Positions 7,580 to 17,982 of a stretch of DNA of 64,000 bases are shown here, piece by piece. Location: positions 620,001 through 684,000 of the forward strand of contig NZ_BLLB01000002.1 in the NCBI RefSeq assembly GCF_010723735.1. Reading direction: 5' to 3'. The translations under genes and the position numbers were made by a program. The notes beneath the pieces are model-generated. The model was not told the DNA's origin, did no database searches, and worked only from the letters and a program-made list of their open reading frames with translations. Source of the DNA: Mycolicibacterium hippocampi (lineage in GTDB: Bacteria > Actinomycetota > Actinomycetes > Mycobacteriales > Mycobacteriaceae). Positions within the stretch are counted from its first letter, which is position 1. The number at the start of each line of letters is the position of its first letter.

Positions 7580-9477
7580 GCTGTCCGCTCCTCGACGCCT
7601 CCGAGGTGCTCGGCAAGGAATCGATCCACGGCTCGATACATGTCGACCACGTTGTCGGGGTTGAGGAACCCGTGCCCCTCGTCGTCTTTGACCATGTACT
7701 CGACATCCACTCCGCGGGCCCGCAGCGCCTCGACGAGATTGTCCGACTCCGCTTGCACGACTCGAGAGTCGTTGGCGCCCTGGACGACCAGCAACGGCGT
7801 GCGGATCTGATCCACGCGGGTGATCGGGGAGCGTGCCAGCATGTCGGCTTCCTGCTCGGGGTCGGCGGGGTCACCGACGAACAGGTGCCAGTTGTTGGCC
7901 AGATGCGGCCGTGCGATCTCCGGCAGAGTCCGCATGAAGTTCGCCAGGTTGGAGATTCCCACGTAGTCGATGGCGGCGGCGAACACGTCGGGGGTGAAGG
8001 TGACGCCGACAAGGGTGGCGTATCCACCGTAGGATCCGCCGAAGATGGCGACCCGCTCGGGATCGGCGTAGCCCTTCTCGGTGGCCCAGTTGACAGCGTC
8101 GATCAGATCGTCGTGCATCTTCCCGGCGAACTCACCGACCGCGGCCTTCACGAAGGCCTGCCCGTAGCCGGTGGATCCGCGAAAGTTGACCTGCAGCACC
8201 GCATACCCGCGGTTGGCCAGGAGTTGCACGTCGGGCTGATAGCTCCAGGTGTCGCGTGCCCATGGGCCGCCGTGTACCAGCAGCACCAGCGGCACCGGAC
8301 CGGTGGCGCCCACCGGCAGCGTCAGGTAGGAGTGCAGGTCCAGCCCATCGCGGGAGCGGACGGTGACCGGGGTCATCGTCGCCAGCGCCTCGGGATCCAG
8401 ATGCGGCAGTGGGCGGAACAACTCCCGGCTCTCGCCGGTGCTGTGGTCGTAGAGATAGGTGACTCCGGGCTCCCGGTCGTGGTTGAAGCTGACCACCCAA
8501 CGCTGTCCGGCGTCGTCGGACGAGATCTTGGCCAGGTCGCCGTCGGACAGCTTCTCCAGATTTTTCAACACCGTGGCGAACTGTGGGTCCAGCGCCCGAA
8601 TGTCCTGCCGCTCCCCGAGATAGCGCACTGCGAGCAGGTCTCCGGTTCGCCTGCTGAGAATCAGCGGTTGGGGAAGTACGGGGGCAATGGCGCCCATCGG
8701 GTCGATGCTGAGGGTGGAGTGCTCGTCGACGTGGGTCTCCTCACCGGTGGCGACGTCCAACCGCACAAGTGACGTCCGGTCCGGGTTCCGGTTCGAGCCG
8801 AGCCACAGGCCTTTTCCGTCGGGCGTGACCGCCATCGGCCAGATGCTCAACGTGTAGTCGGCGCCGTCGTACACCGCGATGGAACGCAGCCTCTGCTGTT
8901 CGGGTTCCCATGTCGACAACTCGACGTCGCCGTCGGCGGTCAGGGAGGAGGCGAACAGCTCACCGGAGCGTCCGGCGAACCATCCGGCGACCTTTCCCGG
9001 GTTCTCGGCGAGCAGCGTCAATGCGCCGGTAGCGATGTCCAGCTCGTAGGCGTCCATCAGTTCGGGTGTGCGCTTGTTCATGGCGACCATCGCCTTGCCG
9101 GGGCGGCCGGCAAGCAACTCGTAGTAAGTCCGAACCCCCGGAAACGGGGTGAGATCAACAGCGGGACTCGACGGTTCGTCGAGGTCGACACGGTAGATGT
9201 GCCAGTTCTCGTCGCCGCCGTTGTCCTGGGTGTACAGCAGCCACCGCGGATCGTCGGTCCACTCGTAGTTGATCACGCTGCGGGTGTCGTCGGCCGTGAC
9301 GCACCGCGGTTCGCCGACGGATTCGCCCTGGCTGTCGAGATCCTCCACCCACACGTTCAGGCGGTTCTTCCACGGCGCCAGAAAGGCGATCCTGCTGCCG
9401 TCCGCGGCGATCGTCGCCGCGGACCGGGTGGGCGGCTTGAAGAAGTCCTCGACGGAGATATACGCGTGTGTTGCCAT
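7576..9477 (-). CDS. S9 family prolyl oligopeptidase-type serine peptidase
   Basis: A 633-residue cytosolic peptidase with no signal peptide. The N-terminal half (about 1-370) has beta-propeller-like repeats, and the C-terminal half is an alpha/beta hydrolase with Ser482 in GGSYGG, Asp570 (GANDSR) and His602 (DEGHG). This arrangement fits acylaminoacyl-peptidase/dipeptidyl-peptidase-like S9 enzymes that trim short peptides. The ATG at 9477 is preferred to a GTG-type start five codons upstream because it matches the N-terminus and falls where the promoter box predicts a leaderless start. It is divergent from a MerR gene and followed by DUF3159 with a 4-bp overlap. Peptide substrates are not known. 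Confidence 0.9.
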   Translation of the reverse strand: MATHAYISVEDFFKPPTRSAATIAADGSRIAFLAPWKNRLNVWVEDLDSQGESVGEPRCVTADDTRSVINYEWTDDPRWLLYTQDNGGDENWHIYRVDLDEPSSPAVDLTPFPGVRTYYELLAGRPGKAMVAMNKRTPELMDAYELDIATGALTLLAENPGKVAGWFAGRSGELFASSLTADGDVELSTWEPEQQRLRSIAVYDGADYTLSIWPMAVTPDGKGLWLGSNRNPDRTSLVRLDVATGEETHVDEHSTLSIDPMGAIAPVLPQPLILSRRTGDLLAVRYLGERQDIRALDPQFATVLKNLEKLSDGDLAKISSDDAGQRWVVSFNHDREPGVTYLYDHSTGESRELFRPLPHLDPEALATMTPVTVRSRDGLDLHSYLTLPVGATGPVPLVLLVHGGPWARDTWSYQPDVQLLANRGYAVLQVNFRGSTGYGQAFVKAAVGEFAGKMHDDLIDAVNWATEKGYADPERVAIFGGSYGGYATLVGVTFTPDVFAAAIDYVGISNLANFMRTLPEIARPHLANNWHLFVGDPADPEQEADMLARSPITRVDQIRTPLLVVQGANDSRVVQAESDNLVEALRARGVDVEYMVKDDEGHGFLNPDNVVDMYRAVDRFLAEHLGGVEERTA

Positions 9478-9499
9478 GGCTCGAGGACACACCCGGACG

Positions 9500-9518
9500 C
9501 TGCGGCACAGTCAAGTCG
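9500..9518 (-). promoter_or_regulatory. Shared 19-bp promoter/operator box between the S9 peptidase and MerR genes
   Basis: Identical in sequence and orientation to 4037-4055 (minus strand CGACTTGACTGTGCCGCAG), and also ending exactly 22 nt before a start codon, here the peptidase ATG. TTGACT lies at 9514-9509. A 19-bp spacer gives TGTCCT as the -10 and a transcription start on the ATG. The MerR gene starts 23 bp away on the other side, so this is the natural binding site of that regulator. MerR proteins act on promoters with over-long spacers. Binding is inferred, not shown. Confidence 0.6.
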
Positions 9519-9540
9519 GGCCGTTGTGGACAATGGACAA

Positions 9541-10290
9541 GTGGCGTGGAGTACCCGCGAAATCGCCGAGCTCGCAGGCACCAGCCTGCGGGCCGTGCGG
9601 CATTACCACCAGGTCGGCCTGCTCGCCGAGCCGGAGCGTCGCAGCAATGGCTACAAGCAGTACGGCGTCGCCCACCTCGTCCGGCTGGTACGGATCAAAC
9701 GACTCACCGACCTGGGGTTCTCGCTGACGCAGATCGCGGACATGGACGACTCCGACGATCACCCCGAAGACGCTCTGCGGTCCCTGGACGCCGAACTCGC
9801 AGCCACCATCGATCGGCTGCAGCGCGCGCGGGTGGAACTCGGACTGATCCTGGAGAGCGCCGCGCCTACCGAGTTGCCGCCGGCGTTGATCCCGCCGGAT
9901 GCCATGGCCAAGATGTCCGATGCCGACCGATCCCTGGTCGTCGTCCTCACTCGAGTGCTGGGCCCGCAGGGGCTCCGGATCTACGCCGATCTCCTGCGCG
10001 ACGCGCCCGATGAACCCGTGGCGCTGGCGTACGATTCGCTGCCGGCCGACGCCGACGACGCCACTCGGCAGGAAGTCGCCGAAAAAATGATCCCTTACAT
10101 CCAAGCTCTGTACACGGCGCACCCCGGCCTGCTGGAATCACGGACAGACGCTCCGAAGGGCAAGCGGTTCGCCGACGAAACCATCGCGGAAGCGATGTCG
10201 GAGCTGTACAACGATGCGCAACTCGACGTTCTTCGCCGCATCGGACAGATCATGAGCGCCAACGAGACCGGCGGGCAGTCAGCCTCGTAG
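9541..10290 (+). CDS. MerR family transcriptional regulator
   Basis: A 249-residue MerR protein. The winged helix-turn-helix is at residues 1-70 (WSTREIAELAGTSLRAVRHY, then VGLLAEPERRSNGYKQYG), followed by a dimerisation helix and a roughly 150-residue helical effector domain with no clustered Cys, so not a metal sensor of the classic type. The GTG at 9541 is the first start in frame whose product begins at the helix-turn-helix. It is divergent from the S9 peptidase-DUF3159 operon and probably controls it through the box at 9500-9518, and perhaps also the Hip1-like gene. The ligand is unknown. Confidence 0.87.
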   Translation: MAWSTREIAELAGTSLRAVRHYHQVGLLAEPERRSNGYKQYGVAHLVRLVRIKRLTDLGFSLTQIADMDDSDDHPEDALRSLDAELAATIDRLQRARVELGLILESAAPTELPPALIPPDAMAKMSDADRSLVVVLTRVLGPQGLRIYADLLRDAPDEPVALAYDSLPADADDATRQEVAEKMIPYIQALYTAHPGLLESRTDAPKGKRFADETIAEAMSELYNDAQLDVLRRIGQIMSANETGGQSAS

Positions 10291-10300
10291 GTGTACCGGC

Positions 10301-10504
10301 TTACACCGCGAAGGCGTTGCCGCAGATTCCGCACACTTCGAACTCCCGGCGCCGCCAGCGCGCGACCGGGACGAAGAACAAAGTGAACTGCTTGAACTCC
10401 CGAACCCGCGTCCACTGCGTGGTGTTGTGGCAACGCTGGCAGGCCCGGACCTCTCCCGCGCCAAGGAACTTCTGCTTGGTCCCGTAGCCGAAGAGGAAGA
10501 ACAT
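10301..10504 (-). CDS. Small zinc-ribbon protein
   Basis: A 67-residue protein starting MFFLFGYGTK, with two Cys pairs, CQRCH and CGICG, which would bind one zinc ion, and a hydrophobic middle (FTLFFVPVARW). Proteins of this form are common single genes in actinobacteria and carry no assigned role. The ATG at 10504 is set by the conserved MFFLFG beginning; the longer frame upstream is only open because of high GC. It is convergent with the MerR gene (10 bp apart). Confidence 0.75.
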   Translation of the reverse strand: MFFLFGYGTKQKFLGAGEVRACQRCHNTTQWTRVREFKQFTLFFVPVARWRRREFEVCGICGNAFAV

Positions 10505-10535
10505 CACACCAGCGTAGGGACCGGTGGTCGCGGTA

Positions 10536-11528
10536 CTACCAGCCGGCGTTGCGGGCCAGATCGATGGCGTACTGGTTGACGAAGGTGCCGGCACTCGCAG
10601 CACCCCGGCATGAGCCGTCGGACTCGCCGGGTCGCTTGACCCACAGGAAAGCGTCGACCTGCGGGTTGCCGGTGGCCGTGGTGGGCCGCACGCCCAAGGC
10701 GCGGCCACTGGGGTTGCACCAGTACAGCTCGTCGTTCTCCACCGGTCCGGCGCCGTTCCGCGACGTGTCGATGACGAAGGGCTTGCCGCCCGTCATCCCG
10801 GAGATGGCTCCGCCGTAGCCGACGTTCTCCTCGGTGGTGAAGAAGTTGGCGGTGTTGAGGCTGAAGCCCCGCGCCTTGGCCACGCCGACCTGGTTCAGCC
10901 TGGCTGCCATGACGTCGGCGGCCACCCAGCGCGGGTGGCCGGCGTCGACGTACACGGCGGTGGCGGGGTTGCGCGTCAGCGTGTCGACGGCGTAGCCGAT
11001 CAGGTCGAAGCGCTCCTGCTGTTGGGCAGCTGACAGACAGTCGGCCATCGCGAGCGCGTCGGGCTCGAGGATGACCGCCGCCGGTCCCCCGCCGATGGCG
11101 GCGGCGACGCCGTCGATCCAGCTGCGGTAGGCACCGGCAGATCCGAACCCGCCCGCGGCGTAGCTTCCGCAGTCACGATTTGGGATCCCGTAGAGCGCGA
11201 GAATCGGCATGGTGCCCGCGGCCTGTGCGTCCGCGATGTACTTCGCATCCACGGACGGAGTGGAGCGGTGGTCCATCCAGTACGCCGTCGGCGTGTTGAC
11301 GACCGCGGCCAGCAGCGGGTCTGGGTCGCTCGCCGCGGCGCGCGTGCCCTTCGAGTTCGGGTTGACGTAGAACGGCAGGCCCACCAGTGGGTTTGCGTCA
11401 CTGACCAGGCGTATGGCCGGGGCGGGGCCAGGGTGCACCGGCGCAGGAGCAAAGCCGACGCCGGCCAGCACCGCTACCGAGAGAAGAGGCAAGATCCATC
11501 GCGCGACTGCACCAGCAGCTGAGGACAT
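10536..11528 (-). CDS. Secreted glycoside hydrolase family 6 (cellulase/cellobiohydrolase-like)
   Basis: A 330-residue secreted enzyme with a signal peptide over about residues 1-28. GH6 landmarks are FYVNPNSKG near the start, YWMDHRSTP, the acid region VILEPDALA, DAGHPRW, FSLNTANFF, KPFVIDTSRNG and WCNPSGRALG. The catalytic Asp is expected in ILEPDAL. GH6 enzymes cut beta-1,4-glucans with inversion. Mycobacteria carry one such gene (CelA1, Rv0062), possibly acting on cellulose-like material in biofilms or on host or plant glucan. No carbohydrate-binding module is present. The ATG at 11528 is preceded by an in-frame GTG; either is possible. Confidence 0.9.
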   Translation of the reverse strand: MSSAAGAVARWILPLLSVAVLAGVGFAPAPVHPGPAPAIRLVSDANPLVGLPFYVNPNSKGTRAAASDPDPLLAAVVNTPTAYWMDHRSTPSVDAKYIADAQAAGTMPILALYGIPNRDCGSYAAGGFGSAGAYRSWIDGVAAAIGGGPAAVILEPDALAMADCLSAAQQQERFDLIGYAVDTLTRNPATAVYVDAGHPRWVAADVMAARLNQVGVAKARGFSLNTANFFTTEENVGYGGAISGMTGGKPFVIDTSRNGAGPVENDELYWCNPSGRALGVRPTTATGNPQVDAFLWVKRPGESDGSCRGAASAGTFVNQYAIDLARNAGW

Positions 11529-11604
11529 CACGTGACAGAACGTAGCGCCGCGCTACGACAAGCGCCAAACCGCCCTCTGCTCCCGAGGCCGCCGGTTCTC
11601 CCGG

Positions 11605-12531
11605 TCACTCGCCGCGCGGCTCGGCCCGCAATCCGTCCTTGAGTTCCTCGAGCGCCTGCGCGAGCCCGACCTGCGGAGTCCAGCCCCAACGGTGGGCGCG
11701 GTCGGCGACGATCTGACCGGTCCACGCCGGCCCCTGCTCCCACACCGGGTCCACGCCCAGCACTTCGGTGACGGCCTCGAAGTAGTCGCGTTGCGTCGCC
11801 GGGCCACCGGCGACGTTGACCGCCGTGCAGCCGCCGTCCACCGGGCCGCGTTCGGGATCGTCAGATGACTTGATCTCCCCAGTCGCGAGGGCCGCCAGGA
11901 GAGCTGCGAGGTCGTCGACGTGCACCCACGCGAACGACTTTCCGGGGACGACGTGGCGGGCGTCGGGCCGCTTCGCGATGTCGCCGGGGCGCAGCGAGTT
12001 CCAGATCGACGTGTCGCCTTGTCCGAGGATCGCCGGCGGGCGCACCAGGATGCGGGTGAGTCCGGCCACCGCGGCAAGGGCGGCGTCGGTGTCGCGCTTG
12101 GTGACGGGATAGTCCCCCGCGTCGTCGTCCACCAGCGCCGCTGATTCGTCGACGTCACCGACACCGGGGGACCGGTCGTAGACGCCCGCCGTCGACATGT
12201 GAACCAGCCGTCCGACGCCGGCATCGCGCGCCGCGCGCGCGATGACCGGGGTTCCTTCGACAGCCACGTGATGTTGTGTCTGCCGGTCTGAGCCCATGGG
12301 ATGCACTGTCGTGATCACAGCACCGGCCCCAGCGACCACACCAGCGGCGAAGTCCTGGTCGCCGAACCTTCCGACCCATTCCTCGACGCCGTCGGTGCGC
12401 GGCGCGCTTCCCGCCCGGCGCACGACGGCTCGCACTGTGGCCCCGTGTCTGACGAGTTCGGCGCACGTGCGCGAACCCACGAAGCCGTTCGCTCCGGTGA
12501 CGACTACTGGAGGCTGCGGTTCGGCGCTCAT
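11605..12531 (-). CDS. NAD(P)-dependent epimerase/dehydratase (extended SDR)
   Basis: A 308-residue protein with glycine motif VVTGANGFVGS near residue 10, Thr/Ser in HMSTAGVYD and Y-P-V-T-K near 150 in place of YxxxK, and a C-terminal substrate domain. It belongs to the extended SDR group (epimerase, reductase or 3-beta-HSD-like). The ATG at 12531 is preferred because the product then begins just before the Rossmann fold, with GGTGGG upstream; an open frame extends further but is unlikely to be coding. It stands alone. The substrate is unknown. Confidence 0.82.
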   Translation of the reverse strand: MSAEPQPPVVVTGANGFVGSRTCAELVRHGATVRAVVRRAGSAPRTDGVEEWVGRFGDQDFAAGVVAGAGAVITTVHPMGSDRQTQHHVAVEGTPVIARAARDAGVGRLVHMSTAGVYDRSPGVGDVDESAALVDDDAGDYPVTKRDTDAALAAVAGLTRILVRPPAILGQGDTSIWNSLRPGDIAKRPDARHVVPGKSFAWVHVDDLAALLAALATGEIKSSDDPERGPVDGGCTAVNVAGGPATQRDYFEAVTEVLGVDPVWEQGPAWTGQIVADRAHRWGWTPQVGLAQALEELKDGLRAEPRGE

Positions 12532-12698
12532 ATGCCCACCATGCCAGCGATGCCGGTACCGGTGCCGCACCGCCATTAGACAAATAGAGCCAATTGTCTT
12601 GTTCATGAGACGCATTGGCGATGCTGTTGCGGATAGCCCGGTTCCCCTGCTACACCTGATGAGCCGAAGTGATCTAGGACACATCCTGAGGAGTCGTG

Positions 12699-14759
<2,061 letters not shown>

Positions 14760-14803
14760 CCGCAGACTTGGCTATCGTCGCACCATGACGATCGCGTCAC
14801 CAC

Positions 14804-15535
14804 ATGCCTGAGATCACCGTTGCCGCGGCCGACGGCGACGTCCGCGGGTACCTCGCAACACCCGACGGTGAGGGTCCATGGCCCGGTGTGGTGGTGGTCC
14901 AAGATGTCCTCGGCCTGACAGCTGACCTGAAGCGGATCACCGACCGCTTCGCTGCCGGCGGCTACCTGGCGTTGGCCCCCGCGCTGTATGACGGCCGCGG
15001 CCCCAAGATCACCTGCATGTTCAGCACCATCCGCGCCCATTTCACCGGCCGCGGCCCCGCCTACGGCAGCCTTCTCGCCGCCCGTGAGCACCTGATCGCC
15101 GACAGTCGGTGCACCGGAAGAGTCGGGATTGCGGGCTTCTGCATGGGTGCGGGGTACTGTCTGCAACTCGCCGACACCGGGTTGTTCGGTGCCACCGCCC
15201 CCAATTACGCGCTACTTCCCAAGGACATCGACAAGCTCCGTCAATCGTGTCCGGTGGTGGCCAGTTTCGGTGCGAAAGACCCCATCGTGGCGCGTGATAC
15301 CGCCGCCAAGCTCGAAGCGGTCCTGGCCGACGGCGGCGTACCCCACGATGTGAAGCAGTATCCGGACGTCGGTCACAGTTTCATGAACGAACACCCGCTG
15401 CCCGGTCCCCTTCGACTCGTGGCCGGGGCCATCGGTATGGCGCATTCCGCTCCCGAAGCCGAGGATGCGTGGCACCGCATCCTCGCGTTCTTCGGAGAAC
15501 ATCTCGCCGCACCGGGGCGCGATCCGGACTCCTAG
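14804..15535 (+). CDS. Dienelactone hydrolase family protein
   Basis: A 243-residue alpha/beta hydrolase. The nucleophile elbow is G-F-C-M-G (Cys near residue 113), characteristic of dienelactone hydrolases; Asp (GAKDPIV) and His (VGHSFM) complete the triad. The start ATG follows a short out-of-frame ATG at 14785. It ends with a 4-bp overlap with the convergent P450 gene. Mycobacterial members are usually general carboxylester/lactone hydrolases; no ring-cleavage genes are near, so a role in chlorocatechol breakdown is unlikely. Confidence 0.87.
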   Translation: MPEITVAAADGDVRGYLATPDGEGPWPGVVVVQDVLGLTADLKRITDRFAAGGYLALAPALYDGRGPKITCMFSTIRAHFTGRGPAYGSLLAAREHLIADSRCTGRVGIAGFCMGAGYCLQLADTGLFGATAPNYALLPKDIDKLRQSCPVVASFGAKDPIVARDTAAKLEAVLADGGVPHDVKQYPDVGHSFMNEHPLPGPLRLVAGAIGMAHSAPEAEDAWHRILAFFGEHLAAPGRDPDS

Positions 15536-16908
15536 GCTGGTCGTGGTCGGACACGGGCGCGGATCGGACCGCCGGCGATCATGGTGAAGTGCAGCGCGAG
15601 CGGGAATTCGTCGTCGAGAGAGAGGATCTCGGCTCTGCGGATGATGGTTGCCAACGCGAGCGTGACCTCCAGCATCGCGAAATGATCCCCGATGCAGGAC
15701 CGCGGACCGCCGCCGAAAGGAATGTACTGCCAGCGATCGAGGGCCTTGTACTTGTCGGGGGTGAACCGGTCGGGGTCGAACCGGAGCGGATCGTCCCAGA
15801 GGGCCGGATCCTGTTGGACGGCCATTCTCCCGATGACGAGCATGGTGCCCTTGGGCACGCGGTAGCCCGCCACCTCAACGTCACGACACGCCATGCGGGT
15901 CCCGGTCGGCGCCGGCGGGCACAGTCGAAGTGATTCGCGGATCACCTGCACCGTGAACCCCAACTGCGGAACATCGTCGGGGGTCAGCGGGCGATCCGGC
16001 AGAGCGGCAATCTCTTTCGCGATCCGGTCCTGGTAGTGCGGATGACGGCCCAGCGACCACAGCGCATAGGTCAAGGTCGTCGCAGTGGTGTCGTGGCCGG
16101 CGAACAGAAAGATGATCAGCTCGTCGCAGATCTCCTGATCCGTCAACCGGGCACCGGTTTCGGGGTCCTGCGCCGCGATCAAGGCCCGCACGAGCGGCGC
16201 GACCCTGGTCGGGTCGGCACGACAATCGCGCAAGATGTCCTGGGTGAGTGCGTGCAATCTGGCGCTCGCCGCACGTGCGCGCCGGCGCGCCGGGGTGGGA
16301 AGCCATCGGGGGGCGCGCACCGGCCGTGTCGCGCGACCGATCGCGTAGCTCAATGCCACCCGCAGCGGCTCGGCGACATCGTCGGCACGCTCCTCGAGAT
16401 CCAGACCGAGAACAGATCGGCCGAGCGCCCGTAGCGTCAGCGTTCGGCACTCGGCGTCCAGATCGACCACACCATCCGTCGGCCATTTCTCGCACAGCCC
16501 TTGAGCCGCTTGTGACATGTGGCCACCGAACTCGCTCACCCGCTGTTTGGTGAACGCCGGCTGCAACGTCCGCCGCCGCGGTTTCCACGGCTCGAACGGC
16601 AGATCTGCCAGGTTGGCGCCGATGACCCGTCGCATCTCCTCGAAGACGGGCGTCGTCTTGTCGACAGAAGCGTCCTTGGTGGCGAGGATGTCGCGAATGG
16701 CACGCGGCGATGTCGCCAGCACCATCGGGGGCATCAACCAGCGCGGTCCCAACGTGAACGCGGTGACGGGACCGCCGGCATCCCGCAGCCTGGCGGTACC
16801 GGTGCTGAACTCCCTGACCGCCGCCAGCCGCTGCCGGAACGGCAGTGGGTTCACCGGCGGAAGAGGCAGCGACGTGTGCTCACCCGCGTCGGCCTCACTG
16901 TGAACCAA
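15532..16908 (-). CDS. Cytochrome P450
   Basis: A 458-residue P450. The I-helix is AGHDTTA (about 252-258), the K-helix ExxR is in VIRESLRL, and the heme loop is FGGGPRSCIG with Cys405 as iron ligand. A WKPRRRTLQPAF C-helix motif is also present. No membrane anchor and no fused reductase are seen, so it needs external ferredoxin, and none is adjacent. The TTG start at 16908 is supported by GGGAGG a few bases upstream. The CYP family number and the substrate cannot be assigned. It is convergent with, and overlaps by 4 bp, the hydrolase gene. Confidence 0.92.
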   Translation of the reverse strand: MVHSEADAGEHTSLPLPPVNPLPFRQRLAAVREFSTGTARLRDAGGPVTAFTLGPRWLMPPMVLATSPRAIRDILATKDASVDKTTPVFEEMRRVIGANLADLPFEPWKPRRRTLQPAFTKQRVSEFGGHMSQAAQGLCEKWPTDGVVDLDAECRTLTLRALGRSVLGLDLEERADDVAEPLRVALSYAIGRATRPVRAPRWLPTPARRRARAASARLHALTQDILRDCRADPTRVAPLVRALIAAQDPETGARLTDQEICDELIIFLFAGHDTTATTLTYALWSLGRHPHYQDRIAKEIAALPDRPLTPDDVPQLGFTVQVIRESLRLCPPAPTGTRMACRDVEVAGYRVPKGTMLVIGRMAVQQDPALWDDPLRFDPDRFTPDKYKALDRWQYIPFGGGPRSCIGDHFAMLEVTLALATIIRRAEILSLDDEFPLALHFTMIAGGPIRARVRPRPA

Positions 16909-17077
16909 GTCTTCCTCCCCGCGAAGCGTCGTCGAACGCCGAATGCAGGGAGCCTACCGAGTCATTCGGATTCCGCGCGACGCCACCGGCGGCGCACCTT
17001 CCAGGCCGTGACGCATAATCCACGTGTGCAGTGGGCGGCGACGGCCGCGAGCGCACCAGTTCGGAAAAGGATTCGAG

Positions 17078-17950
17078 ATGCCAACAGTTCGACCGTTGTG
17101 GCGGGTGCCGGGAATCGTCATCCGCGAGCGGTTCCACCCGACCGGGCGCGAACGCATCCCCGAACCCATGGTGATGGACGATCCGGTATCGGTCGGCGAG
17201 TTCCACACCGGCGGTGCCTCGAACCCGGGGATGCGCGCCGTCTACGACCTGTGTGCCCGTTCCCTCGATGCACTGCTTCCCCCCGGCGGCCGACTGTTGG
17301 ACCTGGGCGTCGGGTCGGGCCGCGCACTGAGCGCCGTTCTGCGGCGCAGGCCCGACATCCACGCGACGGCAGTCGATCTTGCGCCCAACATGCTGGCCAC
17401 CGCACGCACGCTGTTCGAGAACGAAGGTCTGGCGGATCGCGTCGAACTTGTGCAGGCTGACATCACCGCCCTGCCGGAGCAGTTGGCCACCGCGCCGTGG
17501 GATGCCATCTCCTGCATGTGGACCCTGCACCAACTCCCGGACTTCGACCTCCTGCGCGGGGCCCTCACGCAACTCGCGGCCGTGCAGCGCCGGAGCGGGG
17601 CTGCTGTGTGGATCTCGGACTTCCAGCGACTGCGCGACCCGGCTGCCTGTCCCGACATGCTGGGGTGCGTGGACCCGGCATCCCCGGAAACCCTGCGTGA
17701 GGACGCAATCGCCAGCGAAGCGGCAGCATTCACGTTTGCCGAGCTGTCGACCGAGTTGGCCGCAGCCGGACTGAAGGGGATGCACTCCGGCCATTCCACT
17801 CCCCTGCCCTATCTGCAGGCGTACTGGCTTCTCGGTGCGCACGGCAAGCCGGGTACGTCCCCGGGGCTGCGACGTGGTGGTGAGCTGAGCGGTTCGGCCC
17901 GCCGCGAGGCGGCGCTGTTGCGCTGGGGATTCACCGCCAAACCGTTCTGA
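17078..17950 (+). CDS. Class I SAM-dependent methyltransferase
   Basis: A 290-residue methyltransferase. SAM-binding motif I is LLDLGVGSGRALS (about 73-85), followed by an acidic residue in TAVDLAPNML and motif IV region WDAISCMWTLHQLPD. The length and C-terminal extension suggest a small-molecule methyltransferase. The ATG at 17078 follows GGATTCGAG. It is divergent from the P450 gene with a 169-bp gap. The substrate is unknown. Its stop codon lies in the terminator hairpin at 17949-17967. Confidence 0.85.
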   Translation: MPTVRPLWRVPGIVIRERFHPTGRERIPEPMVMDDPVSVGEFHTGGASNPGMRAVYDLCARSLDALLPPGGRLLDLGVGSGRALSAVLRRRPDIHATAVDLAPNMLATARTLFENEGLADRVELVQADITALPEQLATAPWDAISCMWTLHQLPDFDLLRGALTQLAAVQRRSGAAVWISDFQRLRDPAACPDMLGCVDPASPETLREDAIASEAAAFTFAELSTELAAAGLKGMHSGHSTPLPYLQAYWLLGAHGKPGTSPGLRRGGELSGSARREAALLRWGFTAKPF

Positions 17951-17967
17951 GCCGGGTCGCCCGGCTC
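17949..17967. terminator. Hairpin terminator between convergent genes
   Basis: Perfect 8-bp stem GAGCCGGG / CCCGGCTC with a 3-base loop TCG, starting in the methyltransferase stop codon and lying 16 bp from the end of the opposing gene. There is no T-run, as is usual in mycobacteria. It could work on both strands. Confidence 0.55.
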
Positions 17968-17982
17968 GCGGTGTCCGCCAGA

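Noticed and set aside
7552..8772. 406-codon plus-strand frame opposite the S9 peptidase
   Set aside because: Shadow frame; no recognisable domain, and the opposite strand has the complete Ser-Asp-His peptidase.
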